DNA of 64,000 nucleotides, taken from positions 94,919-158,918 of the forward strand of contig JALQBC010000062.1 of assembly GCA_023375675.1 (NCBI GenBank). Reading direction: 5' to 3'. This document shows, one piece after another, positions 12,784 through 26,806 of this stretch. The DNA is from Cytospora piceicola (taxonomy: Eukaryota > Ascomycota > Sordariomycetes > Diaporthales > Cytosporaceae). A program made the position numbers and the translations under genes. The first letter of the stretch is position 1. Each line of letters begins with the position of its first letter. Below the pieces are notes generated by a model. It did no database searches, was not told the DNA's origin, and saw only the letters and a list, made by a program, of their open reading frames with translations.

Positions 12784-15700
12784 ATTATAGAATTTAATTT
12801 AATATATAGTATAAAATAGTTTACTTTATTAAGTTTAAAGCTTATATAATCTTTTAAGCTTTTTTTGTTTATATTATAATAATAATAAAGAATATTAATA
12901 AGTTAATAAGTTTTATAAATTAATGTATTTATATATTATTAAAAGAAAAGGTTATTTTATACCTTATAAAAGTAATATACTTTATATTTATTATCGATAT
13001 ATAATAACTATATTACTTATAAGAAGTATATAAAGTATTTTAAAAATAAATTAAATATATTATTTTCTTATACTTTTAATTAAAAGATAGCTTATCTAGT
13101 CTTCTTTAAAGTAGTTTTATATACTATTAAACAAATATCGTTCTTTTAAAAAGTAAGGTTTATTACTTTATTTAAAAAGTAACGTAAGTTATTAAGGATA
13201 AATTATTTTAATAGTAAGTGTTTTTTAATTAGTTATAGTATCTATTATACTTCTTTTTTTATAAGGTTACTTATAGTATTATTATTAGTTTTATTATTAA
13301 AGTTCTTTTTATGTTTTTAAGGGCTTTCCGAGCTTATATTATTAATAAGCCTAGGTTTTAATACTTCCTTCTATTAAATTACTTTATTAATAATATCAGC
13401 TATAATTTATTATTTTTAATAAACTTAGTAATATATTAGTTATTATCTTATAATGTTATATTATAATATATAAGGTTTATATTTATTTAAAAGGGTTTTT
13501 TAAAAGTTTATTATATTAATAATACTTAGTTTTATATTAAGTTTCTAAAAGTTTAAAATAGAAATAGCGTTATTATAATAAGATTTTTTTAAAGCCTTAT
13601 CTGTATATTATTAAAGATATTTTTAAAAGTTCTTATCTTTTTAAAATTCTTCTTTTACTACTTTAATAAAATAGTTAATATTAAAATAATTCGAGTTACT
13701 ATTTTTAATTACTATATTATATAATAGTAGTCTTTATCTATATATTAATAATAGTTATTATTTTATATTACTACTATACTTTATTTCTTTAAGTATAGGC
13801 TTCTATTATATTTTAAGCTTACTTAAATAGTTTTATATAAAATATCTTTTCTTATTATAATTAAAGTATTAAAAATTTAATTTATTTTTATATTCTATAG
13901 TATTTAGTTTTATAAGCCTTATATATTATCTATATATAATACTATTTTTAAAATTCTCTATTTTACTTTAAAACTTTTTACTAGTATTAAAATTATAAGT
14001 CTTAAAATTAAGTTTATTAAAAGGTTTCTTTTTATATATTTTTAATTAATATTTATAAGTATAGTTATTAATATAAACTATTATTATAATATACTTAAAG
14101 AACTTCTTTAGTTTTATTTTTTTTTAAAATATTATTTTTAATTATACTTTTTAATCTTTTATAAAACCGTTTACTAAGATATTATATACCTATTTTAAAA
14201 CTATAATAATTTATTAAGATTTAGTATAGTATTTTAAAATAAAGGTATATTAATAATACTTTTTTTTAAAGAACGTTTAACTTATTATTCCTTTTCTAGT
14301 TCTTTAAAAGCTTTTTTAAAACAGTTTTTAAAATATTTATACTTTTAAAAACACTATTGCTATTAAGATTCTATTTATTTAAAGTTATTTTAAGTAGTTA
14401 TATATAGTTAATTCAGACTATTTAAAAGCTATTATTTTAAGTTACTTAGTTATAAAAAGACTTAATTAGGTTTATTATAAAATTCGCTTTTATAATATTA
14501 AAAGTAATACTAAGCTATAGTAAAATACTTTTTAAAATATTCTTTTAGTAGTATTAAAAGGTTTAAGTTTATTTAACGTAATCTTAAGTAGTTTTTCCTT
14601 ATAGTTAATATTTATTAGTTACTTTGTTTTATTAGTTCTTTTTAATTTTTCGACTTTAAACTTAACTATTTAGATTTCTACTATATATTTAGCCTTAAGT
14701 TACTTGCTAACCTCTTACTAGCCTTTTATATTCTATTAAAATATAGCTTATTTTTCGTATAGTACTTATAACTATTATTATATTCTAAGAAACGTTTTAG
14801 TAAGTATAAGCTTAAACACTATAATAATAAAGTATTAAAGTATTACTTAGTAGTTTATATTAAAACTATACTAAATAAAAGCTATTAAAATATAATAATT
14901 ACAGTACAACCTTTATAAAAGTACTTATTATAATCATTTATCCTTCTTCCTTTTCTTTCTCTTCTTTTTAAGTTATAACGCTTAAGTTCTTATTTTTAAA
15001 AGAAGCTTTAAATACTATATTCTAAATCCTTACCTTCTTACCTATACTTTATATACACCTTACTTATTTTATCTCGTTAGTATAATTTATACTCCTTTTT
15101 TAGCCTTTTAGCCTATTACTATCTTTATATTATATCCTTTATATATAATTAATATTACTTTATAAACTGCTAAGAGTTTAAATAATAAATTCGAAGCTAT
15201 TTTCTTTATAGGTTTCTTTATATAATAAAAGGCTTAACCGGTATAGTTATATTTTTAATACTTTATTACTACTTTATTATATATAGAAGAGGAAAATAAG
15301 TAAGCTTATATTAAAGTCTTTATAGTTATAGCTATAACGTTTAATACTTCTCTATTTTAATTTATTACCGACGCTTAATAAAAGTAAATAACTTAAATAT
15401 ATAATACCTTATAATATATACTTATATAGCTAGCTTAACCTGTGTTTAGCCTGCTAATTATAATAGCTTTTAAGCTATGTTTTTATTAGCTTTAAACTAA
15501 CGTTAATCTTTTTATCTATAGCCTTTATAGCCTTTTTACATTCTATAAAGCTATATCTACTTACCTTTACCGCGCTTTATACTTTTACTATAATTATAAA
15601 GTTTATAGATTTTATATTAAATAATACTATATTTTAACTATATTTATTATTATAAACTCCGGTTTAACTTATACGCTTAGCTAACTTACTTAAATTTAAA

Positions 15701-18688
15701 ACCGATAATTATTTTATCTTTAAATTCTATATATATATAAATAATATAATATTTTCTTAGTAAAAGTTACAGTCGTTATTTAAAGTATTATAAACCTTAT
15801 TTAAAATAAGATTATAAAAGTATAAAAGGTTTATACTAACTTTACTTTATATTCTTTTATTATATTCGCTTTTTTACATTTTAGCTCTTTTTTAATAGCT
15901 ATAACTTTAAAATTAAGCTTACCGTTTTATACTATATAGTAATTATAACTTATATACTTATTATAATATACTGTTTTAATAGCGGTAAATATAATATATA
16001 TAGCCTTTTTAGCCGAAATAAAAGGTGCTATTAAATAAGTCTTTATTAGTTACTGCCTTTCTTAATACTACTTTAATAAATCTTTTAACTATAACTAAGT
16101 CTTTTTTTAAGCTAATTTAAGCTAAGTTCCGATTTTTTAGCTTTTTATTAACTAAATATTTCGAATATAAAATATAAGTTATATAATATACCTTATATAT
16201 AAACTTCTATAATCTATATAGCTATATTTATATAAAATAATACTTTAACTATAATAAGCTTAATTATAAATCGTTATATAAAAACTCTTTATAATATGTT
16301 AATTATTAAAGCTTATATATTATAAGCTTTTTTAATTACTTAGCTTACTTTAAATATAAAAACAGTTAGCTTTTCTGCTTTATTATATAATAGCTTTAAT
16401 CTTTATATAAATTTAAAGCTAGAGAAATTTAAGCTATATATTTAACTACTTTAGTTTTTTTAGCTTTAGTTTTTCTAGCTAACGTTATTACCGAGAAACC
16501 GAACTTAATCTATATTAACCCTTTTATACTTATATCAGATATAGCTTAAAATGCCGCTTTCTTTTCTCTTTAAGTAATACGCTACCTTTTTAGCTTAAAC
16601 CCTTTTATTATAAATATTATTTAGCCTGATTCGCTTTAAACGCCTTATTAATAAATCTAGTTCTTATACCGAATAATATACGCCGTTTTAAAAACCTTAC
16701 CGCGTTTTAAACTAATATCTAGGCCTTTAGCACTACTTATAATATCGATTTTAATCTTACTTCTAAAGCCGATAGTAATGTAATTTTTATTTAAAACCTA
16801 TAAGCTAAGTTTAGAAACTAACGTCGTTTTATTAAAACTTACTTAAGTTTTAATATCTTTATATTAATAAAAGACTAAATAATAGCCTTTTTTATTATTA
16901 TTTATACTATATAATCTTTATATTACTTAGCTTATTAACTACGTTTATTCGATTTAATATACTACTATATTATTTCTAGTAATAATATTACATTTATAAA
17001 CTTATACTATTAGTAATTAAAACCTAACTAAATTTCAAATTAGCTAAAATAATAAATAATCTTTTATAACTTTATTATTATAAGCGACTTTAACGTTGTT
17101 TATTAAACTTAATAGCTTAACTATAGCTGTTATATAAAACTAAGTAACCGGATTGCTATATAAGCTAATAATGTTAGCTATATAGCCTTTTACTTTTTCG
17201 CCTTTATTTATAACCTCGATAATACTATCGATTATACTCTTTTTAACGCTTTTAAAGCTACTATTTAAATACTTTACTTTTTATATACAGGATTAAATTT
17301 CAATACCTTATAAACTATAGTTTTTATTAACGTACTATACTAGCGTAAAGCGTTTTATTATAATTTAATTTATTATAAAATATAGAATTCGCTTAACTTA
17401 CTAAACAGTTTATTGTTTCGTTTCTAATAATTATAAATACTGTTTTTTAACTTAATATCTTAACTATTAATATTATAACTTTATTATAAAACTGCTTTTA
17501 AGCTATAAAGAAACTAATATTTAATACTAGTTATATTACTTTTTAATAGTCTTTAGAATACTATACTATATATAAAGCTCTATTAAATACGCTTACTTTA
17601 AGCTTTTATATTATTTATTAACACTTTTAAGCTATAATATAATATATTAAAAAGTAGTATTAATAAAACTAAATTACCTTTATAACTAATAATAATAAAA
17701 TAGCCTTTAATACTTTAACGTAGTTTTTAAACGGTTAGTTATAAATTTAGCTACTTACTTTATATATAATATCGAATTCACTCTTTAATAAAAACTAATA
17801 GTTTTGTTTTTAATTATAAACGTTTAAAGCGTTTTTAATATTATCTTACTTAACCGCCTTACGTTATATATTTATTAATAAAGCTAGATTTAATACCTTA
17901 TTCTTTAAGTACATCCTTTTATTCTTAGCTGTTTTATATAAATACGCTTATAAACGTTTATATAGCTATATATCCTTTCGTCTATAATATATTATAAAGA
18001 TCTTTAGCTTTTTAGGCTTTATATATATTATACCTTTTCTTTTTATTATTATATAAAAACGTCGCCTTCCGATACACTTATACTAATAACGTAGCTTATT
18101 TATAAACTAGCTGTAATATAGCTATAACCTTTTATACTTTTTCTAAAAACCTTTAAAGTACTCTTTTATAAAAACCAGATAATAAAATCGCCTTTACCTT
18201 TTATAAGTTAGAACTATTATACTTCGTTTATACCGACGTTTTTAGCTAATATAAAGTTAAGCTAGCTTATTAGTTATTACCTTTAATATTAAGCCGGTAT
18301 ATTAACTCGAGGTTTATTTTAACTTTTAACTTTCCTTTTATTTATATATTAGAATCTAAGCTATTAAAATATACTGTATACTCTTTTGTTTTTATAGCTT
18401 AAATTATATACTTATTAAAACCCTTTTAATAACGATATATAAAGCCGCCCGGGCTTATATTCTCTTTATTACCTTCTTTATAATAAAAGTTTAAATAAAA
18501 GGTTTATATAACCTTAATACTTATATCGCTAGTAAAATAGTTCTTATATAATAGTAAAGCTACCTTTATAATATAAATAAAGCTATTTGTGTTACTATTA
18601 AAATAGTACTACCGGCTTAATATATAATACTTATCGTTATAATTTATTATAATAGTAATTGTTTATTAGCTAAGGTTTTAACTTAGTA
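12784..18688. other. AT-rich decayed repeats, unclassified
   Basis: About 5.9 kb without an open frame. GC content is slightly higher from about 14,900 to 18,660 than before it, suggesting at least two decayed elements of different age, but I could not read a diagnostic protein motif on either strand. The Tc1 element that follows is inserted at a TA in this material. Confidence 0.5.
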
Positions 18689-20074
18689 TAGTAGGTTGAT
18701 AAAAATAACGATTCTAACGCGATTTTTCGTGCTAATCTCGTACTTTCTTTTTAACTCTCCCTTTTATAACTATAACTACGATAGTATTACCGTAACCTCG
18801 TCGCTTTAAACAACACTATTTACCTTATACAAGGACTAAGATTATTATAGAATATTATTTAGGCTAGACTAAGCGAGTCCTCTTTACAAAATACGACGTT
18901 CCCGTAGGCTTTTTATTCAGAATCGTTGCTTGTTATAATGTTTAGATTAAGGCGTAATCTTCCCCTAGCCGTAACGTACCTAAAAAGATTATTAACGATT
19001 AACTTAAACAGGTCCTCGATATTATCGAAAGATAACCTTTTATTTACCCTTAAGACCTAATCAGAAAAGCCTGTTTAACGTACTATAAGAGGACTTTAAT
19101 CAGACGCCTTAAGGTTAATAGTATTAATTACGTTAAAACACTTCGACGGCCTTTAATTACAGAAATAGTAGCTGTAAAACGTCTTATATATATTCGTCTT
19201 TATATCCGAAAGCCTTTTTCCTTCTAAAAACGTATTATTTAATCAGATAAATTAACTATCGCTCGAGAAAACGGTAACTATATAAAGTACGTATAGTATT
19301 ACCGCGTAAGTTAATTTACCCTCTCGCGTTAAGCCGATTTCTAATAGCTACGATTTTTATATAGGGTAAACGACTATTACCTTAAAATATATAACTAAAA
19401 GCGAAGCTATTATAATATTCTTAAATATTTTAAGGCGCTTTTTTATTTAATAGACGGACTTCTTTCGTACCTTTAATAGGAAATCCGAACTCTGCTTATA
19501 GCGGCGTAGATTTAATACGAATACTCGAGCTTTATATAAAAACTTTAAAAACTATTTATAAGCTTAGGTTTATTTTTTAATAAGATAACGCTTTTGTTTA
19601 TACGGCATGGATTATAATAGCGTAGCTAAAGTAATTTTATAATAAAAATAGTATAGAATTACTCGATTACCCTGTTTACAGTCTTAATTTTAATCCGATC
19701 GAAAATATATAAAAGTTACTTAAAGAAGAAATTAATAAAAGGTACCCTGAGCTCGCTACCCTTAGTATAAACTAAGACTTGTATATAAGATTAGTACGGG
19801 TAGCGATTAAAGTATAGAAAGAGATTAAATAAAGTGTACTTTAAAAGCTAGCTTTAAGTATACCGTAACGACTTAAAGCTGTTATTAAGGCCGGGGGCTA
19901 TTATATAAAATACTAGATAGTTATAATTTAAATACGATTGATTTATGTAATTAGAAATCTAATTTGCTAGTAAATTATATATAATTTAGAAGATCTGTTA
20001 TATTTAAAAGTAGTTAAGTTAATGCTGTGATTTAGTGTAGTTTAGCTAGAATCGTTATTTTTATCTATCGACTG
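18689..20074 (+). mobile_element. Tc1/mariner element, nested and inactivated
   Basis: This 1,386-bp element is bounded by inverted repeats of about 29 bp. The left end TAGTAGGTTGATAAAAAT and the reverse complement of the right end CAGTCGATAGATAAAAAT share the extension AACGATTCTA. TA lies immediately outside both ends (18,687-18,688 and 20,075-20,076), the target duplication expected of Tc1/mariner. It carries a broken transposase on the plus strand. It is visibly less AT-shifted than its surroundings, so it probably arrived later. Confidence 0.85.
18850..19880 (+). pseudogene. Tc1/mariner DDE transposase, RIP-broken
   Basis: The enzyme would cut and rejoin the element ends in the nucleus. 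Three catalytic neighbourhoods can be read in one frame. SDKLTIAREN at about 19,243 matches the SDE..VERG region, with a stop where the family has Trp. DNAFVYTAW at 19,584 matches the QDNAPVHTA box. LDYPVYSLNFNPIEN, ending about 19,706, matches the WP.YSPDLNPIEN box, followed by KLLKEEINKRYPEL. The second Asp (19,584-19,586) and the Glu (19,701-19,703) are 38 residues apart, longer than the 34 of classical Tc1. Many stops are TAA or TAG where Trp or Gln is expected. The N-terminal DNA-binding region is not clear and the start is unknown. Confidence 0.8.
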
Positions 20075-23000
20075 TAAATCCGGCTTTAAGTTAAGCTTTA
20101 GTTTTATATTTCTTATTAAGATTACTTACTTACTATTTATTTATATAACCTATTACCTTATATTAACCGAAAATAAAAGCTAGCCTTTTACTTTTATTCT
20201 TTTCTACTTACTACCTATCTATAATAGCTTTTAATATTAGCTTCTTTTTATATAAAACCTACTATTATACTTATAGTAATAGTTTTATTATCTATATTAT
20301 ATAGTAAGCTATAAGGTAAACTATATTATAATAATATAGTGTTTTAGCCTTTAAAATTCGGTTTCTTTATACTCTAATAGCTTTACTATTAAAAGTAATA
20401 CCGGCTAAAGACGTATATATAATATATTAAAACAATAACTGCATTTATTATAACGGTAGCCTTTTATTTTATTTAAAGGTTTATAACGCTGAAATCTATA
20501 ATATATTTAAAATAGTATTTTAAGCTTTAACATTATACCTTTCTATTATACTTACAATCTTATAATACTATACTTATATTAATAATACTACAGTTATTTA
20601 AAGTATTATATATTAGCTATACGTTAAATAGCTTTTAATATAAGTTTATTTACTTTTAAAATATTATATTTAAGATTCCGGTTTTAGTTATTATTATTTA
20701 AAGCTTAAGCTATACCGATATAAAAAGTAATAAAAAAGCCGACTAAATTATTAAAATAGTTATATAAAGTAACTACTTTAATAAGTTTAATAAACTATAC
20801 TTTATAAGTATTATACTTAAAGAACTAAAGATAATCTTTTAAGTAAAAATATTTATAACTTTAAATTTAAAAAGAAACTATAACTTAATTAAAATAAAAA
20901 AAGTAAAAAATAAAATATAATATTTAAAATATATTATAAATACTATAAGTATATAGTAATACTATTTAAACTTTTTAATACTTTAGTTATATTTTAAACT
21001 ATAAATTATTATATATTATAAATGTATTATAAATATTATTATTATTATATAAATTAATAATATCTTTATTTATTTTAAAAATAAAAGTAAGTATAAAGAA
21101 TATATAAATTAAATATTAAAAGTAGTATAAAATATAAAACTATTAATAACATTAAAAACAAGATTATTTTATATAAAAAAAAAGAAAACTTTCTTAAATA
21201 TATTATTTTATTAAATAAATTTATATATAAAAGTAACAAAGTATAATAATTTAAAAGTAGCTTAAACTAACTATTATATATAATATATACTTAATAAATA
21301 TATTACTATATTATCTTATACTTTACTTACTTAAGTATATTAATTTCTATATTAAATATATTTTAAAGTTAATTATATAACTTACTTATTTATATAAACT
21401 AAAGTATTTCTGTAATAACCTTTACTACTATTTAATATACCCTTTTAAAAAAGCTATTTATAAATAAGTTTCTTTATATAAGCCTTTTTTATTAAGGTAT
21501 TAGCCTTTATAAAAAGGTAAAGGTAGGTAAGGCCTGTTATAGCTATATAGCTAACCCTATTTAATAGTATTACCTATAAAACACGCTTCTTTTTCCTTTT
21601 ATTTACTATTACGTAGTTATTACTACTACTATTACTATCGTAGTAGTACCGGTAATAATAATAAGTAAGATTTTAGTAGTTCTACTTATATGTATATTAC
21701 TAATTGTTTTTATAATACTTTTCTGTTTTAAAAAGAAGTTAGCCGAGTTAGCTATAAAAAAGTAAGCTATAGTAACGTAGCGCTGCTTTTTAGTCTTTTT
21801 TATAAGGCTAGCTACCTTTATTATATATCTTTTATATCTTTATCTTTTATATCTTTTCTAATTAGTATATAGTATAACAGTTCTATCGTTTATTTAAACG
21901 ATAATAATAACGATAAAGATAAGGATATAAATAAAGATAAGGATAAAGATAAAGATAAGGATAAAGATAAAGATAAGAATAAAAGTAAAAGTAAAGGTAA
22001 AGCCGGTATAAAGCCTACTATAAGTACTTTTTCTATAGTTCTTTCTGTTAAGTTATCTGCTAATACCTTTATTTTAAAAAGATAAAAAGGTTAAAAGCTA
22101 GTTATAGCTTTCGACTACTTTTTATACTTTATATATAGTATAATCTGTTAGGATTTATACTATACTTTACCGGCGTTACGTTTACTAGTAAACGTATTAA
22201 AGGTTTATAAACTCTTATTATAATTAAGCTAAAGGTTATATAAAGATATATACGCGGTATATATAAGTTAGCTATACGTACTTTTTTATACTAGTTAGTA
22301 TAAAGCTTAAAGTTTATACTTTTAATTTCTTTTATAAAAGAATTTAAAAAGGCTTATAAACTAATAAAGGTAAGGTAAAAGAGGTATATTATTATATATA
22401 TACTTCTTATATTAGTATTATAGCCGTTAAAGCTATATAAAAGTAAAAGGCTTTTTTAAACTTTTACCTTTAATCGGTAGTTTAGCTATAAAAGAAAAGC
22501 TACTAACTTTAAGTATAGTAGTTTACTTAAAAATAATATAATATAATTTAAACGCCTTTATATATAGGCTAATATACCTTATAACGTTCTTTTTCTTTTT
22601 AATATTATAATATATACTTTTATATATTTATATTAAATTAGTAGGTTTTTAGCTTATTATTTATATTATCTTTTATATCTTTTACCTTTTATTTCCGGAT
22701 CTTATCTTCGATATTAACTAGCTTAAGTTAAGTAGTAAACTTTTAATACCTAGTAATAAAGAGTACTTTAGTTAGTTTATTAATAACTATATTTAAAATA
22801 CTAACGTAATTAATATATAAGTGTTTTTATTAAACTTTTTATTATAGCTAGTAATTATATATATCTATATAACAAAGTTTTATATTAAGCTAAGTAATCT
22901 TTTTATTTACTAGCTTAATCGCAGAGTTATAATTATATTTTTATATTTTATATTTATATTTTTAAAAATATAAAAATATATGTATTTTATATTTATATAT

Positions 23001-25235
23001 CTAAACCTCTGTATTTATATTTATGTTTATTTCTAAACCTTTATATTTTATATTCTTATATTTCTAATACAGAAATATAAATACACTATATAAAATAATA
23101 AAGAACTATATAAAGGTATAAATAACTATTATATTATTAACTATTATAGTTCTTATTATAAAAGTTCTTAAAGTATATTAATATTTATTTTATTAAATTG
23201 TATATTTTTATTTATATAACTGTATATATTTATATTTTTATATTTTTATATTAGAAATATAAAATATAAATATAAAAATACAAAATACGTATTTATATTT
23301 ATATTTATTTTTAACCCTCTGTATTTGTATTTATATTTATTTCCGACTTTTTATATTTGTATTTTTATACTTATATATATTTTATAACTTTACTTAATCG
23401 TTTATATATTATTATATTATAGTTAGATAATCTGCTAGTTAAACTAAACTTTTAGTTTTTATATAAAGCGATATTAAAAAAAGGCTTTTTTTAATACTTA
23501 AATAAAAGAAAGTAACTTAGCCTTTATAATAAAGGTAATTATAGTATCTTACTTATTTATTTTCTATTTAATATATTTACTAAATAGTTTTATTATATAT
23601 ACTTATAAACCTTAACGGTTTAAGCTATTATCGGTAAAAGATAAGTCGTTTTATACTTTAAAAAAGTTTACTCTTTTTAATTTAAAAGTAAAGGCTAATA
23701 TTTAAGTAAGATATATTAAAACCCGGTCGGCTATTTTATAATACTATAGCTTAAAATTAATATTAAACTATATAAGCTTAAGTACTATAAAAGCTATATT
23801 TAGCTTTATAATTACTATTATATATAAAATTAATCCGACTTTATATTAATATAAATAAGCTAATATAATAAATACCTAGTTTAGATATAGTAATAGTTTT
23901 ATTAAAGTTATTAGTATTTTATATAAAACTTATTATTATATTTATATAAAATATAATATTTTATCTATATAGTTTACTTAAAAAAGCTAGATCTTTTATA
24001 TAACTTAATCTTTAAGTATTATAATACTTAAAACTATTAAAGATCGTTTCTGCCTATAATTCTATATTATAACTTTAGTTACTTAATAGCTTTTTTAGCT
24101 ACTTTCTTATCTTTATTTTAATATGTAATAACGATATAATTTATATAGAAAAAGATTAATATATTATTCTTTATAAAATAATAAGGCTTATAAAAAATTA
24201 AAGTAAAACCGATCTTTTTAAGTATATAAGTAAGTTCTTTTTATTATAGTAATAGAGATTCTTTAAGTCTATAAAAGGCCTTTTTTAATAAAAGGACTTA
24301 CTTTAACTTTTGATATCCTTATAATATATATATATAGATCTTTTTATTAAGTAATACGTTAATATAGCTATTAACCGTATTGTATTAAATAAGTTTAAAA
24401 TTAAACCGAGCTATAATCGGTATTATTATTTTAAATAATGTTTTAATAAAAGTAGTTATATAAGTTTATTTTATATCGCCTTTTTATTATTAATCCCTTT
24501 AGATAACTAGCCGGGCTTTATATTTAATAAAGAACTTATACTTATTATATTTATAGATATATACTTATATATAGTTTAATAATGTTTTTTTAACTATTAC
24601 GTCTACTACCTTTTCTTTTTATAACCGTATTTCCTTATAACTTTAAAGATAGTTTCTTTCTATTTACTAAAATAAGGTTTTATAAATATATTTATAACGT
24701 TTATAAAACGTTTTTACAGTTAAAAGTAACTTTCGTTTATAAATCTTTTATCTTTTTTATAAACGGTATAATATTATAGCAGGTTTACGTTTTTTATTCT
24801 TTAAGATAACCTTTTTATCTTTCTTATACTATACCTTTTATAATAGTCTTCTTATTTTACTATTTTAGTTAGTTTTATAATTTTCCTATATTAAACGCTA
24901 ACATTTATAGATATACCTTATTGTTTTAAGGTATTATTTTATCTTTTAAGCACTTTTCGTTTATTTTTATTATAAAAGCTATAAGAATAAAGCTATATAA
25001 CAGAAAAGGAAATACCTTTAAGATTAGTAAGTATATATACGTTTTATTTAAAAGGTAATTAGTCTTTTTAGCGTATGTTTCTACTATTTTATTCCCGCTC
25101 TTATATACTTCTGCTCTTATATTAACTTTAATATAAATAGTATTACTTTCGAAATCTTTTACTTCTTTTTCTTTAAATAAAGTACTTATTAAATTCTTTT
25201 ATAATATTATCTGTTAATATAAGTATTCTTATAAT
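20075..25235. other. AT-rich decayed repeats
   Basis: Over 5 kb of RIP-like sequence with no readable gene. It includes a purine microsatellite (21,893-21,990) and a stretch at 22,930-23,380 that repeats TATATTTATATTTTTA-like words and CCTCTGTATTTATA motifs in two clusters. No terminal repeats or transposase motifs were identified. Confidence 0.55.
21893..21990. repeat. GATAAA/GATAAG hexamer microsatellite
   Basis: Tandem GATAAA, GATAAG and AATAAA units with a purine-only top strand, one of the few ordered tracts in the AT-rich block. Confidence 0.8.
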
Positions 25236-25411
25236 ACTAGGGAACAGCGGTAGGACCGCTTACTAAGAAGGCCTTCTGTTAAAAAGGATCGGAATATCAA
25301 TAGCTACTTAAGTAGATACGCCGCTTAAGCTGCTCCGGATATAATAAAGTAACGCTTAAAGGGCGTTACTCTATCGTATTCTTTATAGCCTTAAGCGGCG
25401 AAATAATTAAT

Positions 25412-25460
<49 letters not shown>

Positions 25461-25462
25461 TA
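25236..25462 (-). mobile_element. Tip fragment of the hairpin-rich module
   Basis: It starts ACTAGGGAACAGCGGTAGG in the same orientation as module A and continues through the CGCCGCTTAAGCTGC / CTTAAGCGGCG palindrome into an AACT array. The array abuts module B exactly at the inner terminus TACCTTC (25,463). Together the fragment and module B form a 1.57-kb unit with tips facing outward at both ends (25,236 and 26,804). Confidence 0.75.
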
Positions 25463-26240
25463 TACCTTCTGTTAAGAAGGTTAATGTTTGTTTTATAAGG
25501 CAGGCGAGTATAGAGAAAATTATTGCCTTTAAGATTTATACTACCTGTTTTTAATTCTGATTAGCTCTGAATTATAATTATGCTAATTCGCTATAGCACC
25601 CGTTTAGGGCACCTGATTAGCTATGAAAAGCAGTAATTTTAGCCGTCGAACGGCTAAGAGAACTAGAGATTATTAAGCCTTTTAATGCCTGCCGGAAGGC
25701 TTACGGTCACTTTAACGCCTACGATAAGACCGATTATAATAAGGCTTACGATAAGGCTTTCACTATAGACCTTAGGTTCGAACTAAAATACACGCTCGAG
25801 TTTTAATCCGATTAAGACGTACTTACCTAAATCTGAATCTGAAGAAAAAGGGCTATTAAACGGTATATTTAATTAAATCGTAGCTCTTAAGGCAGGCTTA
25901 CTATTAAAGCTAATAGTTCTAATTCTCTAAGTTCTTAAGGTTCTTAACCCGAACCCTAGCCTTTCCCTTCCTCTTTACTTACTTAGGCCTTTAGGTTTAT
26001 ATTAAGATGCACGCTCGAGTTTTAATTCGATTAAATAACACTAACCTAAATCTGAATCTGTAGAAAAAGGGCTATTAAACGGTATATTTAATTAAATCGT
26101 AGCCCTTAAAGTAGGCTTAGTATTAAAGCTAATAGTTCTAATTCTCTAAGTTCTTAAGGTTCTTAACCTGAACCCTAGCCTTTACCTTTCTTTTTCTTTA
26201 CCGAAAGCTTATATAAGCCTTTAGATTCGGATTTAGTTAA

Positions 26241-26272
<32 letters not shown>

Positions 26273-26804
26273 TAAATAAGTAAGTAGGTAGGTTAGCTAG
26301 TAGGTTAGCTTGTAAAGTAGCTAGTAACTTAGTTAGTTAATTATTAAGTAATTAAGTAAGTAAGTAAGTAAGTAAGTTAGTTAGTTAATAAGTAGGTTAA
26401 TTAGTTTATAAATAAGCTAGGTTATAAGTAAGTAAGTAAGTAAGTAGGTTAGCTAGTATATTAGCTAGTAAATTAATTATTAAATTAGCTAGTAAATAAA
26501 CAAGTAAGTAAGTTAGATAGTACGTTAGTTAGTAAATTAGTTATTAAATTAGCTAGTAAATAAGTAAATAAGTAAATAAGTAAGTAAGTAAGTTAATAAG
26601 TTAGTAACTAAAAAGGTAAATAAATATATAAATAAATATAATAAATAATAAGTTAGTTAGTTAGTTAATTATTTCGCCGCTTAAGGCTACAGAGGAGACG
26701 ATAGAGTAACGCCCTTCGGCGTATCTACTTAAGTAGTTATTAAGATTCCGATCCTTCTTAACGGAAGGCGTTCTCGGCAGGCGGTCCTACCGCCGTTCCC
26801 TAGT
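25463..26804 (+). mobile_element. Hairpin-rich repeat module, copy B
   Basis: Same module as A but inverted. It runs from the inner terminus TACCTTCTGTTAAGAAGG, through a central part with TAGCCGTCGAACGGCTA, two inverted units of about 212 bp and an AAGT array (26,240-26,650), to the GC-rich tip ending CCGCCGTTCCCTAGT. Relative to A and C it has lost one arm of the tip hairpin: CGATAGAGTAACGCCC is followed directly by TTCGGCGTATC. It marks the abrupt change from AT-rich DNA to the GC island. TA follows the tip at 26,805 and TA precedes the tip of A at 3,373. Confidence 0.75.
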
Positions 26805-26806
26805 TA

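Noticed and set aside
25770..25800. tRNA-like B box (GGTTCGAACTA) in the modules, suggesting a SINE or tRNA
   Set aside because: No matching A box, cloverleaf or pol III terminator at the right distance; the motif alone is weak.
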